Below, piece by piece: positions 20,088-30,460 of a stretch of DNA of 64,000 nt (position 1 is its first letter; each line of letters opens with the position of its first letter). The stretch covers positions 59,954,001-60,018,000 of the forward strand of contig NW_026947489.1 in NCBI RefSeq assembly GCF_034190915.1, in the 5' to 3' direction. The DNA comes from Cavia porcellus (Eukaryota > Chordata > Mammalia > Rodentia > Caviidae). The translations under genes and the position numbers were made by a program. The notes beneath the pieces are model-generated. The model was not told the origin of the DNA. It saw only the letters and a list, made by a program, of their open reading frames with translations, and ran no database searches.

Positions 20088-20525
20088 TACAAGCTGAAGG
20101 CCTGCACAGCAAACCCCATCTAGCGATGCAAGCTCAGCACCTCGCTCAAAACCAGGTAAGGCCCCCTCCCAGTGCTCCCAAACAGCTAGGAGCCTGCGGT
20201 AGGTTGCTCAAGTCCTAACTGGGCCCCGGCCAGTGATCCCAAGTGACAGGGGACCTCCTGTGCTGAGTGGCACAAGCTGAAGCCTTAAATAGCAAATTCC
20301 ACCTGTTGTGCAACCTTGGTACTTCGCACAGAACCCAGTGGGGCCCCACCCAGAGTTCCCAAACAGTTGGGAGCTTTGGTGTGCCACGTGACATGAGCTG
20401 AAGGCATGCACAGCATACTCCATCAGGCTGTTCAGACTTGGTACCCCACTAAGAACCTGATAGAGTCCCACCCAGCAGCCTCAAGCAGCCAGGGAGCTTC
20501 AGAATGCCACTTGGGGTGTGCTGAA
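20088..20525 (+). repeat. L1 5' UTR tandem monomers (~120 bp)
   Basis: Units align at ACAAGCTGAAG (20089 and 20272) and GAGCTGAAGG (20395). The internal phrases GGGCCCCGGCCAG (20221) and GGGCCCCACCCAG (20341) are exactly 120 bp apart. There are about three full units and one half unit, strongly diverged. Tandem 5' monomers carrying promoter activity are well known in rodent L1 families. Confidence 0.75.
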
Positions 20526-20709
20526 GATCCTCCCAGTGTGCTTCCCCCGATTTTAGGAGTCTTCAAGTGCCACTGGGGACCTGATGAGGCCTGTCTAAAA
20601 ACTTTACTCAACTGGGGAAACTCCCTGCAGTACAGACAGACATCCTCAATCCAGGAAGCAACTGAGACCTTGCATTCGACTTCCCCAGGGACATATAGGA
20701 AAATGACAA

Positions 20710-21790
20710 AATAAAAGAGCAAAATGCAGTCTCAAACCTCCAGCCCATTCCAAACAAGCCTAGGAAACATGGACATAGAAGAAAGTGTAAACCATATACC
20801 TGAAACTTCTGAAATATTAGCAACTGAAGTAAACAACTCCATGAAGCTGTAAAGGAACTCAGATCAGAAATAATCTCCCAGGTATAAGAAGAAATAATAA
20901 AGATAATAAAAGAAATGCTGAGCACATCTAAAGAAGACATAGTTTAAAAAACTGAAGAGCACTCCAAAAAGATGGAAACCTTGAATGAACAATATGAGAA
21001 AGCAATAGAATGCATGAAACGATTCAAGGTATCCAGGAAATCAAAAATTCCATCAAGAGCTGGCAAAACTGCCTGAATGAAAGTGAAGATAGACTTTCAG
21101 ACTTCAAAGACAAGATTGCAGCTAATGAACAGGAAAGGTAAAACCTTTTTAAAATAACAAGGAATCAGAAAATAAGCAACAGCTCCAAGGCAATGCAAAG
21201 GAAAACAATAGGTGTAAACAAAAAAGGAGACAACACAGTGATATAAAAAGACTATTTACAGAAGTAATGGCTCAAAATTTCTCAAACATGGGAAAGGAAA
21301 CTGACATCAGATACATGAAGTATATAGAACACCAAGTAGCCATAACCAAAATAAGTCTACACCCAGACATGTAATAATCAGTGTCCCAGAGATTCAACAT
21401 AAAAAGAGAATATTAAAAGCTGTTACAGAAAAAGAGACAGATTACCTACAGAGGAAAGCCTATCAGAATCACAGCAGACTTCTCAACACAAACAATGAAG
21501 TCAAGAAGAGCATGGAGTGAAGTATTTCAGATCCTAAAAGAAAACAGCTTCCAACCCAGACTGATGTATCCTGCAAAACTGTCCTTCAAAATTGATGGAA
21601 AAATAACTTCCATGACAAAGAACAGCTGAAGAACTTCATGACCACCAAACCAACCCTGAAAAGTATACTGAAAAATATTCTAGATAGACAAAATAACTAT
21701 AACTCCAAGAACACCAACAGGAAAAAAAACCACTAAGCAAGGAAAACAATTGCATAAAGGGGAAAGGTAAAGAACCAACAGCATAAAGAT
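20710..21790 (+). pseudogene. L1 ORF1 remnant
   Basis: The region is A-rich and reads like the L1 RNA-binding ORF1: a coiled-coil-type N-terminal half, then the C-terminal stretch around CAACCCAGACTGATGTATCC (21555) and the sequence equivalent to the FSDKQ-type end. Stops and frameshifts interrupt every frame, so no protein can be made. Confidence 0.65.
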
Positions 21791-21859
21791 AACATGACAA
21801 AAATGAGCCAGTATATATCAACAATAATCACTAATGTAAATGACCTCAATTAACCAATT

Positions 21860-22560
21860 AAAAGAAATAGACTGGCAAAATGGATCAAGAACCTAATATC
21901 CAAGTATATGCTGTCTACAAGAAACCCATCTAACCCAAGAGGAAATTCATAGACTGAAAGTCAAAGAATAGAAAACAATACTCCATGCAATAGGAACCAA
22001 AAAAAAAAAAAAATGCAAGGGTAGCTATTCAGTTTGCAGACAATGTGAACTTCAAACTAATAATGGTCAGAAGAGATAAAGAAAGTCACTACATACTGGT
22101 TAGGGTGAAACTTCAAGAGGAATAGATAACAATTCTAAATATGTGCACCAAACATGGGACCATCCAGCTGCGTAAAACAATTATTAATAGAATGAAAAAT
22201 CAAATAAGCAATAATACAATTAAATGGGAGACCTTAACACCCCATTGACACAGAGACACAGATCAACTAGACAGAAAACCAGCAAAGAAATAACAGAACT
22301 GAATCAAATTTGTGAACAAATGGACTTAGTAGATGTGTACAGAGTGTTCTACCCAACATCAGAATATACATTCTTCTCATCTTCACATGGAACATTCTCT
22401 AAAAGAGATCATATACTAGCCCATGAACATGCTTAAGTAAATGCAAAAGAATTGAAATTATCCCATGCATACTATCTGATCATAGTGCCATGAAACTAGA
22501 AATTAATGACAAAAGAAACTGCAAAAACTCCATAAAAACATGGAAATTAAATAATACACT
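21860..22560 (+). pseudogene. L1 ORF2 endonuclease-domain remnant
   Basis: Readable fragments include AATGGATCAAGAACCTAATATC with TGCTGTCTACAAGAAACCCATC near 21900 and an open piece at 22224-22436 starting MGDLNTPL, then the RSTRQK, EYTFF and RDHI motifs of the APE-type endonuclease. An A-tract at about 21999 and several stops break the frame. Confidence 0.85.
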
Positions 22561-22943
22561 CCTGAACAATCAATGCATCACAGAGGAAATTAAATAATAA
22601 ACAATATCTACAAGCAAACAAAAATATAAATACAACTTATTGGAGCTTGTGGGATGCAACTAAAGCAGTCCTCAGAGGGAAATTCATTGTGGTGAATTCC
22701 CTCATCAGGAAAACAGAATGAATACAAACAACCTAATACTACACCTCAAACATTTACAAACAGAAGAGTAAGTCAAGCCCAAAGTCAAAAGAAGGGAGGA
22801 AATTATAAAGATCAGAGCAGAAATTAATAGAATAGAGACTAAGAAAAAATACAAAAAATTAACAAATCAAAGAATTGGTTTTTGAAAGAATACATAAAAT
22901 TGTTAACCCCCAGCCAGCCTTATTTTTAAAAAAAGGAAAGAAA

Positions 22944-23057
22944 GTCTATACCACCCTGAACGCACCCGATCTCGTCTGATTTTGGAAGCTAAGCAGGGTT
23001 GGGCCTGGTTAGTATTTGGATGGGAGACTGCCTGCGAATACCGGGTGCTGTAGGCCT
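22944..23057 (+). pseudogene. 5S rRNA retropseudogene inside L1
   Basis: About 114 bases match vertebrate 5S rRNA from GTCTA to GTAGGC, including ACCACCCTGAACGC, CCCGATCTCGTCTGAT, GGAAGCTAAGCAGGG and GGATGGGAGAC. It lacks the six bases CGGCCA near the 5' end and has several C-to-T changes. The 3' end runs into A-rich TAAATAAATAAATAATAATAA sequence up to about 23100 rather than a T-run terminator. This points to insertion of a reverse-transcribed 5S RNA, not a functional gene. It interrupts L1 ORF2 between the endonuclease and the reverse transcriptase. Confidence 0.93.
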
Positions 23058-23142
23058 AAAAAATAAATAAATAAATAATAATAAAAAAGAAAAAGAAAAA
23101 ACTGAAAGTCATGCAATAAGGAATGAAAAGGGCAAAATTACT

Positions 23143-24080
23143 GTGGACCTGTGGAAATACAAAAGATCATCAGTATCTATTTTGAAAACCTTTACTCTCA
23201 ATAACACAGAAGAAATGGACATTTTCCTAGAAACATACGAATTACCAAAGCTGGATCAAGAAGATGTAAAACTGTTGAATAACCCAATTTCAGTTAATGA
23301 AATTGAAAATGTAAATAAAACCTTACCAACAAAGAAAAGCCCAGGGACTGATGGATTCACTGTGGAATTCTAAAAGAAATTCAAGAAAGACTTAATGCCA
23401 ACACTCCTGAAACTCTTCAATGAAATTGAAAGGGAAACAATTCTCCCTAACTCATTTCTGGAAGCAAGTATTACCCTCATACCAAAGCCAGAGAAAGACC
23501 CAACTGAAAAAGAGAACCACAGACCACTCTCCGTAAGGAACATAGATGCAAAAATCCTCAATAAAATACTGATAAACAGAATGCAGCAAGTCATGAAGAA
23601 GATTATACACCATGACCAAGTGGGATTCATCCCAGGAATGCAAAGATGGTTCAACATATGTAAATCAATAAACATAATACACCGTATCAATAGATCCAAA
23701 GACAAGAATGACATGATCATTTCAATAGATGAGAAAAGGCTTTTAATAAAGTCCAACACTCATTCATGATAAGAACCCTACAGAAAATCAGAATAGATGG
23801 TCTTTACCTCAGTCTGATAAAAGCCTTCTGTGACAAACCATCAGCCAGCATCATATCAAATGGTCAAAAGTGAAAAGCTTTCACTCTAAAATCAGGAACA
23901 AGACAAGGATGTCCACTATCACCACTCCTATTCAATATAATGCTGGAACATTAGCTATGGCTATAGTGCTGGAAACATTAGCAGTTAGACAAGAGAGAGA
24001 AAAGGAATAAGGATAACAAAGGGAGAAGTTAAATTATCATTATTTGCAGATGTCATGATATTCTACATAGAGGACCACAA
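23143..24080 (+). pseudogene. L1 ORF2 reverse-transcriptase remnant
   Basis: Open pieces at 23143-23373 and 23395-23769 carry the reverse-transcriptase approach motifs [25 protein letters not shown] and VGFIPGMQ. They are separated by a stop near 23372. Further on, FADV replaces the catalytic FADD at 24043-24054, and the first catalytic Asp region is also altered (IDEKR). The enzyme would be inactive. Confidence 0.9.
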
Positions 24081-24686
24081 AACTCGATTGAAAGACTTCT
24101 AGATGTAATAACCAAATACAGTAAAATAGCTGGATACAAAGTCAACACTCAAAAATAAAAAGCATTCCGGTACACAAACAACAAATTCACTGAGAGAGAA
24201 ATAAGAGAAGCCATACCCTTCACAATAGCATCCAAAAAATGAAATACTTAGAAATTAATTTAACAAAGGAAGTAAAATATCTCTTCAGTGAAAATTGCAG
24301 TACTCTGAATAAAGAAATCGAAGAGGATCTCAGAAAATGGAAAGACATCCCTTGTTCATGGATAGGAAGAACAAACATTATGAAAAATGGCCATTTTCCA
24401 AAACCTGTTAGACAGATTTAATGCAATCCAATCAAAATACCATTAGTATACTTCACAGATCTAGAGAAATCGTTCAGAAAATTCATCTGAAACCAGAAGA
24501 GACCTAGAATAGCAAAGATAATTCAGAGCAACAAAGGCAAGGCAGTAGGCATCACAATTCCTGACTTGAAGTTAAGCTACTGTGATAAAATCAGCATGGT
24601 ACTAGAATACAAACAGACTTGGAGATCAGTGGAATAGATTAGAAAATACAACCACAACTACAAACACACTCAGTTACCTCATCTTT

Positions 24687-24780
24687 TGTTATTTTTTTTT
24701 TAATCGGTACCAGTGATCAAACTCATGACTGCGAACTTACAAGGCAGGCACTTATGCCGCTGAGCTAAATTGCCAGCCAC
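24687..24780 (-). repeat. ID-like SINE with 15-bp target duplication
   Basis: Minus-strand copy: T-rich tail complement, ATCGGTACCAGTGATCAAACTC, ACAAGGCAGGCACTTATGCC, head complement TGAGCTAAATTGCCAGCC. AGTTACCTCATCTTT flanks it at 24672-24686 and again at 24781-24795, a perfect duplication that defines an L1-type endonuclease insertion into the older L1. Confidence 0.93.
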
Positions 24781-24852
24781 AGTTACCTCATCTTTGATAA
24801 AAGGGCCAAACACATTCACTGGGAGATAGCCTCTTCAATAAGTAATGCTAGA

Positions 24853-25009
24853 GCCGGGCGTGGTGGCTTACTCCTGTAATCCCAGCACTCAGGGAGGCTG
24901 AGGCAAGAGAATCCTTGCGAGTTCAAGATCAGTCTGGGCTACAAAGTGAGCTCAAGGCCTGCCCAAACTGCATAGAGACCCTTGTCTCAAAAAGACAAAA
25001 AAAAAAAAA
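24853..25009 (+). repeat. B1 SINE (7SL-derived) with target duplication
   Basis: Starts GCCGGGCGTGGTGGC and contains TGTAATCCCAGCACTC and TCAGTCTGGGCTACAAAGTGAG. Then comes the duplicated GAGCTCAAGGCCTGCCCAAACTGCATAG segment of rodent B1, followed by CTTGTCTCAAAAAG and an A tail. AGTAATGCTAG at 24841 and AGTAGTGCTGG at 25010 are the slightly diverged target duplications. It is inserted in the L1. Confidence 0.95.
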
Positions 25010-25083
25010 AGTAGTGCTGGAAAAATTGGCTTTCCATATGCCAAAAACTAAAACTAGACCCATGCCTATCACCATGCAGTAAA

Positions 25084-25754
25084 TTGAAGTCAAAATGGAT
25101 CAAAGATCTAAATATTAAAATAGAAGCATTAAATCTGCTGGAAAACAAAGTAGGTAGAAATCTTGAACACACAGGAGTAGGTAGAGAATTCATGAACAAA
25201 AATCAAACTGCATGGGAAATATTTCCCAGAACCAACAACTGGGATCTTGTCTTATTACAGTTTTTGCATGTCAAAGAAACCTTCAACAGAAAAAAAAGAA
25301 AACCCAAGAATTGGGAAAAAGTCTCACTCAAATGTCCCTCAGACAAAGGAATTCTATCTGGAACATATAAAGAATTAAAAAATCAGACTCCCAAAATTCA
25401 AAGACCCAATCCAAAAATGATGAGGTGAATACACAGTTCTCAGCTGAACAAATACAAATGGCAAATAAATACATGAAAAAACGTTCAGCATCATTAGTCA
25501 TTAGAGAAATGCAAATTAAAACCACACTTGAGATTCCATCTCATTCCAGAAAGAATGGCCAGGATAAAGAAAACTACCAACAACAAATGCTGGAGAGGGT
25601 GTGGGGAAAAGGAACTCTCCTGCACTGTTTGTGGAAGTGTAGACTGGTGCAACCACTGTGGAGGTCAGTCTGGAGATTCCTCAAAAAGCTGGGATTGGAA
25701 GTCCCATGGAGTCCTACTGTTAATGGAGTTCTTATTCCCACTGAAACCTCCTGA
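25084..25754 (+). pseudogene. L1 ORF2 C-terminal remnant
   Basis: Two open pieces (25084-25428 and 25425-25754, in different frames) carry the KSKWIKDLN, WEKV, PSDKG and YKELK motifs, then YMKKRS, IREMQIKTT, the Cys-rich CWRGCG segment (frame shifted) and QPLWRSVWRFL. These are the standard C-terminal landmarks of L1 ORF2, broken by frameshifts. Confidence 0.9.
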
Positions 25755-25841
25755 GCTTGGTCTTTACCATTTGCCTTTTTATCAGCATTCTAAATTCTGA
25801 CCAGAATCTCCCATCAAGTTTAGCTTACAGCATTACAAGGC

Positions 25842-26480
25842 TTTTTTTTTTTTATTTTAAAGATGATAAAACAAAATAAGGCAAATCAGAACAAAACAAT
25901 GCAAGCAACACAGGATTTCAAAACAAGGCAACAGGAAATCAACAGTGGCTACCGTAATGTCTCTTATTTTCTTTGAAATAGTTGTCCATGTCTTCACACA
26001 CAATGAATTCAAACAAGATAAAATAGTATAAAACTGACCAAAACAAAATAATGAAAACATTACAGTCCTTCAAAATCAGACAATAGGAAAATCAACAGTG
26101 GCTACCATAATGTCTCTTGTCCTCTTCAAAATAGCTGTCCATACCTTCACACATATTTAAATCAAATAATAGAAAACAGACTAAAACTAATCAAAACAGG
26201 AATAAAAGCATTATTGGACTTCAAAACAAGATGATAGGAAATCAGCAATGACTACCATAATGTCTCATTTTCTTCTAAGTAGCTACCATCACTGTTGATA
26301 CCATCACTCACAATAAAATCAATTCTTATAGACTCTTTGGGAGAAGATCTTTATTAGAAGGGAAAAAAAACAAAATACAAGAAACAAAAAGACAAATAAA
26401 TAACAATAATGAAGAGCCCAAAACAATAACAATATAGGCTTTCAAAACAAGGTGGTAGGAACATAACTAAGGTTGGGATT
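25842..26480 (-). repeat. AT-rich tandem repeat (~151 bp), minus-strand retroposed segment?
   Basis: TTCAAAA anchors recur at 25917, 26069, 26220 and 26441. Each of the first three is followed by TAGGAAATCA- or CAGGAAATCA-like sequence, a CTACC(A/G)TAATGTCTC core and a GTCC/TTCACAC stretch, with periods of 152 and 151. Read on the minus strand, the left edge is AATAAA running into an A tract (the T run at 25842-25853), like the 3' end of a retroposed transcript. I do not recognise the family. Confidence 0.6.
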
Positions 26481-27059
26481 CTGTTCACAGTGCTCAACCA
26501 TCTATAACACTCTCACTGTCAGAGGAGCTCACGACCTTATTGTCACTGAGGATGGCTGTGGTTCACTTTGGGGGAGCTCTGGTCTTGTCTTTACCACTTC
26601 CTGGCTCCAGAGGTGAAGATAGAATGCTGTATAACCTCCAGGAGGTCATGCTGGCTTCCTGATATACGCTCAGCTGTTCTCATCCTCAGAGGCACTCAGA
26701 CCTCGCTGCCACTGAGGATGGCTGTGGTACTTTTCAGGAGAGCCCTGGTCTTTATCTTGAGCATCACTTCCTGACTCCAGTACAGAATCCTCAACCTACT
26801 GGCACAGGTCCTTCATTCCACTGGCACGGACTTTCTAACTTTCGTTGCTGACCTTGGGCCTTCTCAGCATACATCTGTAAAACAGATTTGCACATGACTT
26901 TGTCATGGGCTCTAGGTCTTCAGCTGGACTCATGCAGGGTGTTGCCATGGGATCCAGGCCCTCAGCTGTATTCTTTGGATTTTAGTGTGTGGACAGATTT
27001 CCTGTGCTCTTTCTTTTGTATTTGACTCTTTGGGTGACCATTATAAAATCACACTATAA
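26481..27059. repeat. Second diverged tandem segment, unknown family
   Basis: CACTGAGGATGGCTGTGGT occurs at 26544-26562 and again at 26710-26728, each followed by CTCTGGTCTT or CCCTGGTCTT and CACTTCCTGGCTCCAG or CACTTCCTGACTCCAG. That gives units of about 166 bp. It continues into sequence ending at the MaLR internal part. Source family not recognised. Confidence 0.5.
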
Positions 27060-27289
27060 ATTATGTGTCCTGCAATATAATTGTTTTCCTGACTGAGACA
27101 GTAGTGTTTAATTTTCTTTTTGATTTTGAAATGGGCTTACAGTTTGCCTTAATTCTTAGAGGAGGAGAATTTGGATTTGAACTTTTCAGCAATGCTGAAA
27201 CTGTCGGGACTTCAGTGACTCCTAGAGATGGACTAAATGCATTTTGCATAAAGGAATGTATATGAATCTTTTGGGGGCCAGGGCCAGAA
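27060..27289 (+). mobile_element. MaLR internal sequence, right part
   Basis: TTTGGATTTGAACTTTTCAG, then CAATGCTGAAACTG, GGGACTTCAG and GGGGGCCAGGGCCAGAAT match the 3' end of MaLR internal regions just before the 3' LTR. With the left internal part at 19946 it shows that one element was split by the intervening L1 and other sequence. It codes for nothing. Confidence 0.65.
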
Positions 27290-27726
27290 TGATGTGGTTT
27301 ATATCCAGATATCCCTGAAGAGCCTCATGCTCTCATGGGTGTGGTTTTTGGAAGTCTACTGGAACATGAAGGTTTAAATTGACTTGTTGTTAGGTGGTAG
27401 GGGCTACTCATAAGAGGTGGTCACTGCAGGCATAACCCAGAGGGTTATATTTCCCTTCCCAATCCTCCCTTGATTCTGTCTCTGTCTCTGTCTCTGTCTC
27501 TGTCTCTGTCTGTCTGTCTCTCTCTGTTTCTCTATCTCTCTCTTTCTCTGCTTCCTGTCCACTATGCTGTGAGCACCTCTCTTTTCCACCATGCCCCTTG
27601 GCCATGCTCTCCTGCCTTGGAGCTGGCTGACCACGCACATTGCAAAGCTGGACTGAAAATAAATCTTTCCTCCTTTAAGTTGTGGGTGTTAGATGTGTTC
27701 CAATGACAAGGAAAGAAACTAAGACA
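27290..27726 (+). mobile_element. 3' LTR of the MaLR-type element
   Basis: Starts TGATGTGGTTTATATCCAGATATCC, parallel to the 5' LTR start at 19601. It contains a CT-rich stretch expanded into (TCTG/TCTC)n at 27474-27545, then GCTGTGAGCACC, the GAAAATAAATCTTTCC polyadenylation region near 27656 and TTAAGTTGTGGGTGTTAG, ending near GAAACTAAGACA. Same orientation as the 5' LTR. Confidence 0.7.
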
Positions 27727-28090
27727 AATCCAAACCCCCAACACCTCAGAATGTGACTTCATTTAAAAAAGCATTTTTGCAGACTGAAGCAGGTTAAGAT
27801 GAAGTCCTCAAAGTGTGCGCCCAAACCCAGTATGATTGATGTCCTTATAAGGAAAAATTGGAACAAACACATATAGAGGGAAGACCATATGAGGAGAGAG
27901 AAGAGATGGCACATGAAGGCAGGACTGGGGGTTGTTGCCAGCCTGTGCTCGACCCTGAGAGGGAGCTGGACTTAGCCTCACCTTCACCTCCAATTCCTGG
28001 CCTCCCAAACTGTGCAAGAGGGAATCTGTGTTTCTTGAAGGCCACAGAGTGAGGTCCCTGCTACAGCAGCCCCAGAGACCAGCAAGAGCC
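27727..28090 (+). mobile_element. MLT1-like LTR fragment
   Basis: Contains AACACCTCAGAATGTGACTTC, GATGTCCTTATAAGGAAAAATTGG, GAGGGAAGACCATATGAGG, CCTGGCCTCCCAAACTGTGC and a final CAGCAGCCCCAGAGACC. These follow MLT1 LTR consensus landmarks in order. An old, solitary LTR on the + strand. Confidence 0.7.
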
Positions 28091-29604
28091 ATGACACATT
28101 CGCAACCATGACACCTGCTGGGCCTTCACACTTGTAAAGAAAGTGGACCTGTGACACCCATTCATTAAGAGCTCCAAGGTGGCTTGCAAAGCAAGGAGGA
28201 GCGGCTTCAAAAAGCACAGCTGAGCACCCAACCTTCCTGAACTTGGGGTTGCACAGAAAGGGACAGGCAGGACAGAGCATGTGGTCTGTGGGCTGAGACA
28301 GATGCTGCCACCTGAGAACCCCCAAGACCAGTGCAAAGAGGACAACCCCAGGAGGGACAGGGCAGCATAAGCCTCATCCTGGGGATGAAGTCCCTAAGGG
28401 CCACTCTGCTTTGTCTGAAAGGATTTTGCCCCAGATGGGACACTGTAGCTGGTGGGAACCTGGGAGGCGGATCCAAGGGGGCTCTATCTTGAGGTCACCT
28501 TTCCTGCCCCTAAGCAATTTACCTGTGGTGCAAAATGAATTTCAATGGGCTATCTGTGCATCAGTAATGCTCCTTAGGCTCCACCCCAAACCTAAGCTAC
28601 ATGTATGCCCCCATACCATGTGTCAAGCAGAGAGGATGCCAGACCCCGGAGGTCATGGAATCTCTCTCCACATTCTTAAAATAAAGGCCACTTTTATTTC
28701 ATATGTCTTGTCTTTTTGGCCACACCAAAAATTCTATCCTTGTCATCAAAGATGATAGAATGCTTCACATAGTATTCATGAACCAGGAAGATGCAAACCG
28801 TCTCAGTGAGATCTGTTTAAAGAAGCCCAAAATGTAAGCATTCTACTGCTTGAAGTAAAAGCTTGTTTATTTTGTTGTTGTTTAGAGAGCTTTAGTTCTC
28901 TGGAAAATTCCCTAGGCTGGAACTTCTAGATTTTCAGCCAGGCAAGAGAAAAAGGCACAGGGCTGTGTCCCTCAGCAGGAGACCTGAAGCTGCCTAGCAC
29001 AAGCCTAACACCTGGGTAGAGGAAGCTGATACCCAAAAGGCTCTTAAGTAAACCAGGAAAAGTTTGCTAATCTTTGTATAGAAATAAACATTTCTACCTC
29101 AGATCAGCTCTGATCAGGCAGAATTCAAAACCCAGTGTCAAATTCTCCTGCTAGGAAGATTTGCTAATGCCCGCCTCAGCAGGTCCTCAGGGCAAATCAG
29201 GGACACAGTGTGAGCCCTGGTGATCTTCTGCCCCTCACCCATGGATGGGCACCCTGGTTTACAGCCAGGTTGGCAGCCAATCTTCCCGGCCACATTAAAG
29301 AGGCTCAAGCAGGTGGAGGTCAGAGACCAGAGTTCTCTCCTCTTCCTTGGAACCTGATAACCTCAGAAAACATCTTAAGAACAGGTCTATCCTGCCTGCT
29401 CTGGCTCCTGTGTCAGCTCAGGCTGGAGCCAACCCCTCCTGATCCCCCAGGCACTGACCTCTGACTGGGCACTTCCCCCATGCCCCTGAATGCTCCAAGA
29501 CTCCCATCCCTGGTGGGACGTAGCTCTTGCTGAGTGCCCCAGAGCACATGCTGAGACCTCTGTGGGGTACCTCTGTCCTTACCTTTGAGACCTCAGAAGG
29601 TGAC
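28091..29604. other. Intergenic, nothing recognised
   Basis: Mixed composition, with only short open frames lacking protein signatures. No SINE or LTR that I can name. Confidence 0.45.
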
Positions 29605-29985
29605 AGTTTTAGTCACTTTCCCATCACTGGGATGAAATACCTGATGCCCGCAGCTTGGAGGAGAACAAGTGTGTTTTGGTTCGCAGTGCAGTGGGTCCAG
29701 TCCCTGCTCAGCCGGCTCCACTGTGGGAGCACAGGGTGGAAGAGTCTGGTGAAGCAAAGTGGTCCATGTCATGGTGGCCAATAAACAGAGAATAAGGGGG
29801 ATCTGCGAACACCCCAGTAGCCCCCTCTTCCAACCTCCCCACAGCATGTTCAGCTGTGAGCTCATCGATGAATGAATCCACTCATGAGTATGGCATCCCC
29901 ACGAGCCAATCACCTTCCGCAAGCCCCATCTCTGAAGCCGTGAGTCTGTGGGGGAACATTCTAGATCAAAACCATAGCATGACCC
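29605..29985 (-). mobile_element. MaLR-type LTR, minus strand
   Basis: Read on the + strand it begins CAGTTTTAGTCACTTTCCC, then GGTTCGCAGTGCAGTGGGTCCAGTCCCTG, GTCCATGTCATGGTGGCC, and ends GGGGAACATTCTAGATCAAAACCATAGCATG. This is the reverse complement of the MaLR LTR seen at 19601 and 27290. Confidence 0.65.
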
Positions 29986-29999
29986 TGAAAAAAGGGGTT

Positions 30000-30460
30000 A
30001 CCACAGAAGTGGTGAGAAAAGGTCAGGCTGGAGCGCAGGGCCTTACTGCGATAGTCCCAGGGATCTTATAAGAAGAGAGGAGAGACCCACAGGAAGAAGG
30101 CACTGGAATACTCACACAGGGGAAGACATCTGAATGACAACAGATCTGGATACAGAATTTCTCAGTGGGCCCCATAGAATAGCAGGGCAACCAGCAACAG
30201 GAAGCTGAGACACCAAGATGGGATGGACGCTCTCTAGGAGAAAGCCTACCCCACCACCACCTTGACCTTGGACTTCTGGCCCTGGACGGGGAGACGTATG
30301 CAGCTTTCTAGGGTTCCTTCTGCCAGCACTGGTAATGCACACACCCAACAAGTCTTTCTTTGGCTCTTTTTTTTCTTCTTCTTCCTCCCCTCTGTCCGAG
30401 AAGTACACTATGTTTGCTTAACCGCATTGTCAAGGGACTGTGGTGATTAGTTGTCCTGGT
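30000..30460 (+). mobile_element. MLT1-like LTR remnant
   Basis: Weak but ordered landmarks: GATCTTATAAGAAGAG near 30062, ACCCACAGGAAGAAGGC, then CACCTTGACCTTGGACTTCTGGCC near 30259. The 3' part is lost or strongly diverged. Confidence 0.4.

Larger units (their letters stand above)
20045..25840 (+). mobile_element. Near full-length, defective L1 retrotransposon
   Basis: The parts appear in normal L1 order: a monomer-type 5' UTR (20088-20525), an ORF1 region (about 20710-21790, broken by stops), ORF2 endonuclease (about 21860-22560), reverse transcriptase (about 23140-24080) and the ORF2 C-terminal region with its Cys-rich motif to about 25740. Family signatures include [25 protein letters not shown] and IREMQIKTT. 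The catalytic FADD motif reads FADV at 24043-24054, and frameshifts and stops are many, so the copy is dead. Three later insertions lie inside it (5S-derived, ID-like, B1). The 3' edge is uncertain. Confidence 0.9.

Noticed and set aside
22944..23057. Functional 5S rRNA gene
   Set aside because: It lacks six bases near the 5' end, has several substitutions, no T-run terminator, an A-rich tail, and lies within an L1.
27404..27640. Arg/Glu/Thr-rich coiled-coil-like open frames
   Set aside because: They translate the TCTG/TCTC expansion inside an LTR.
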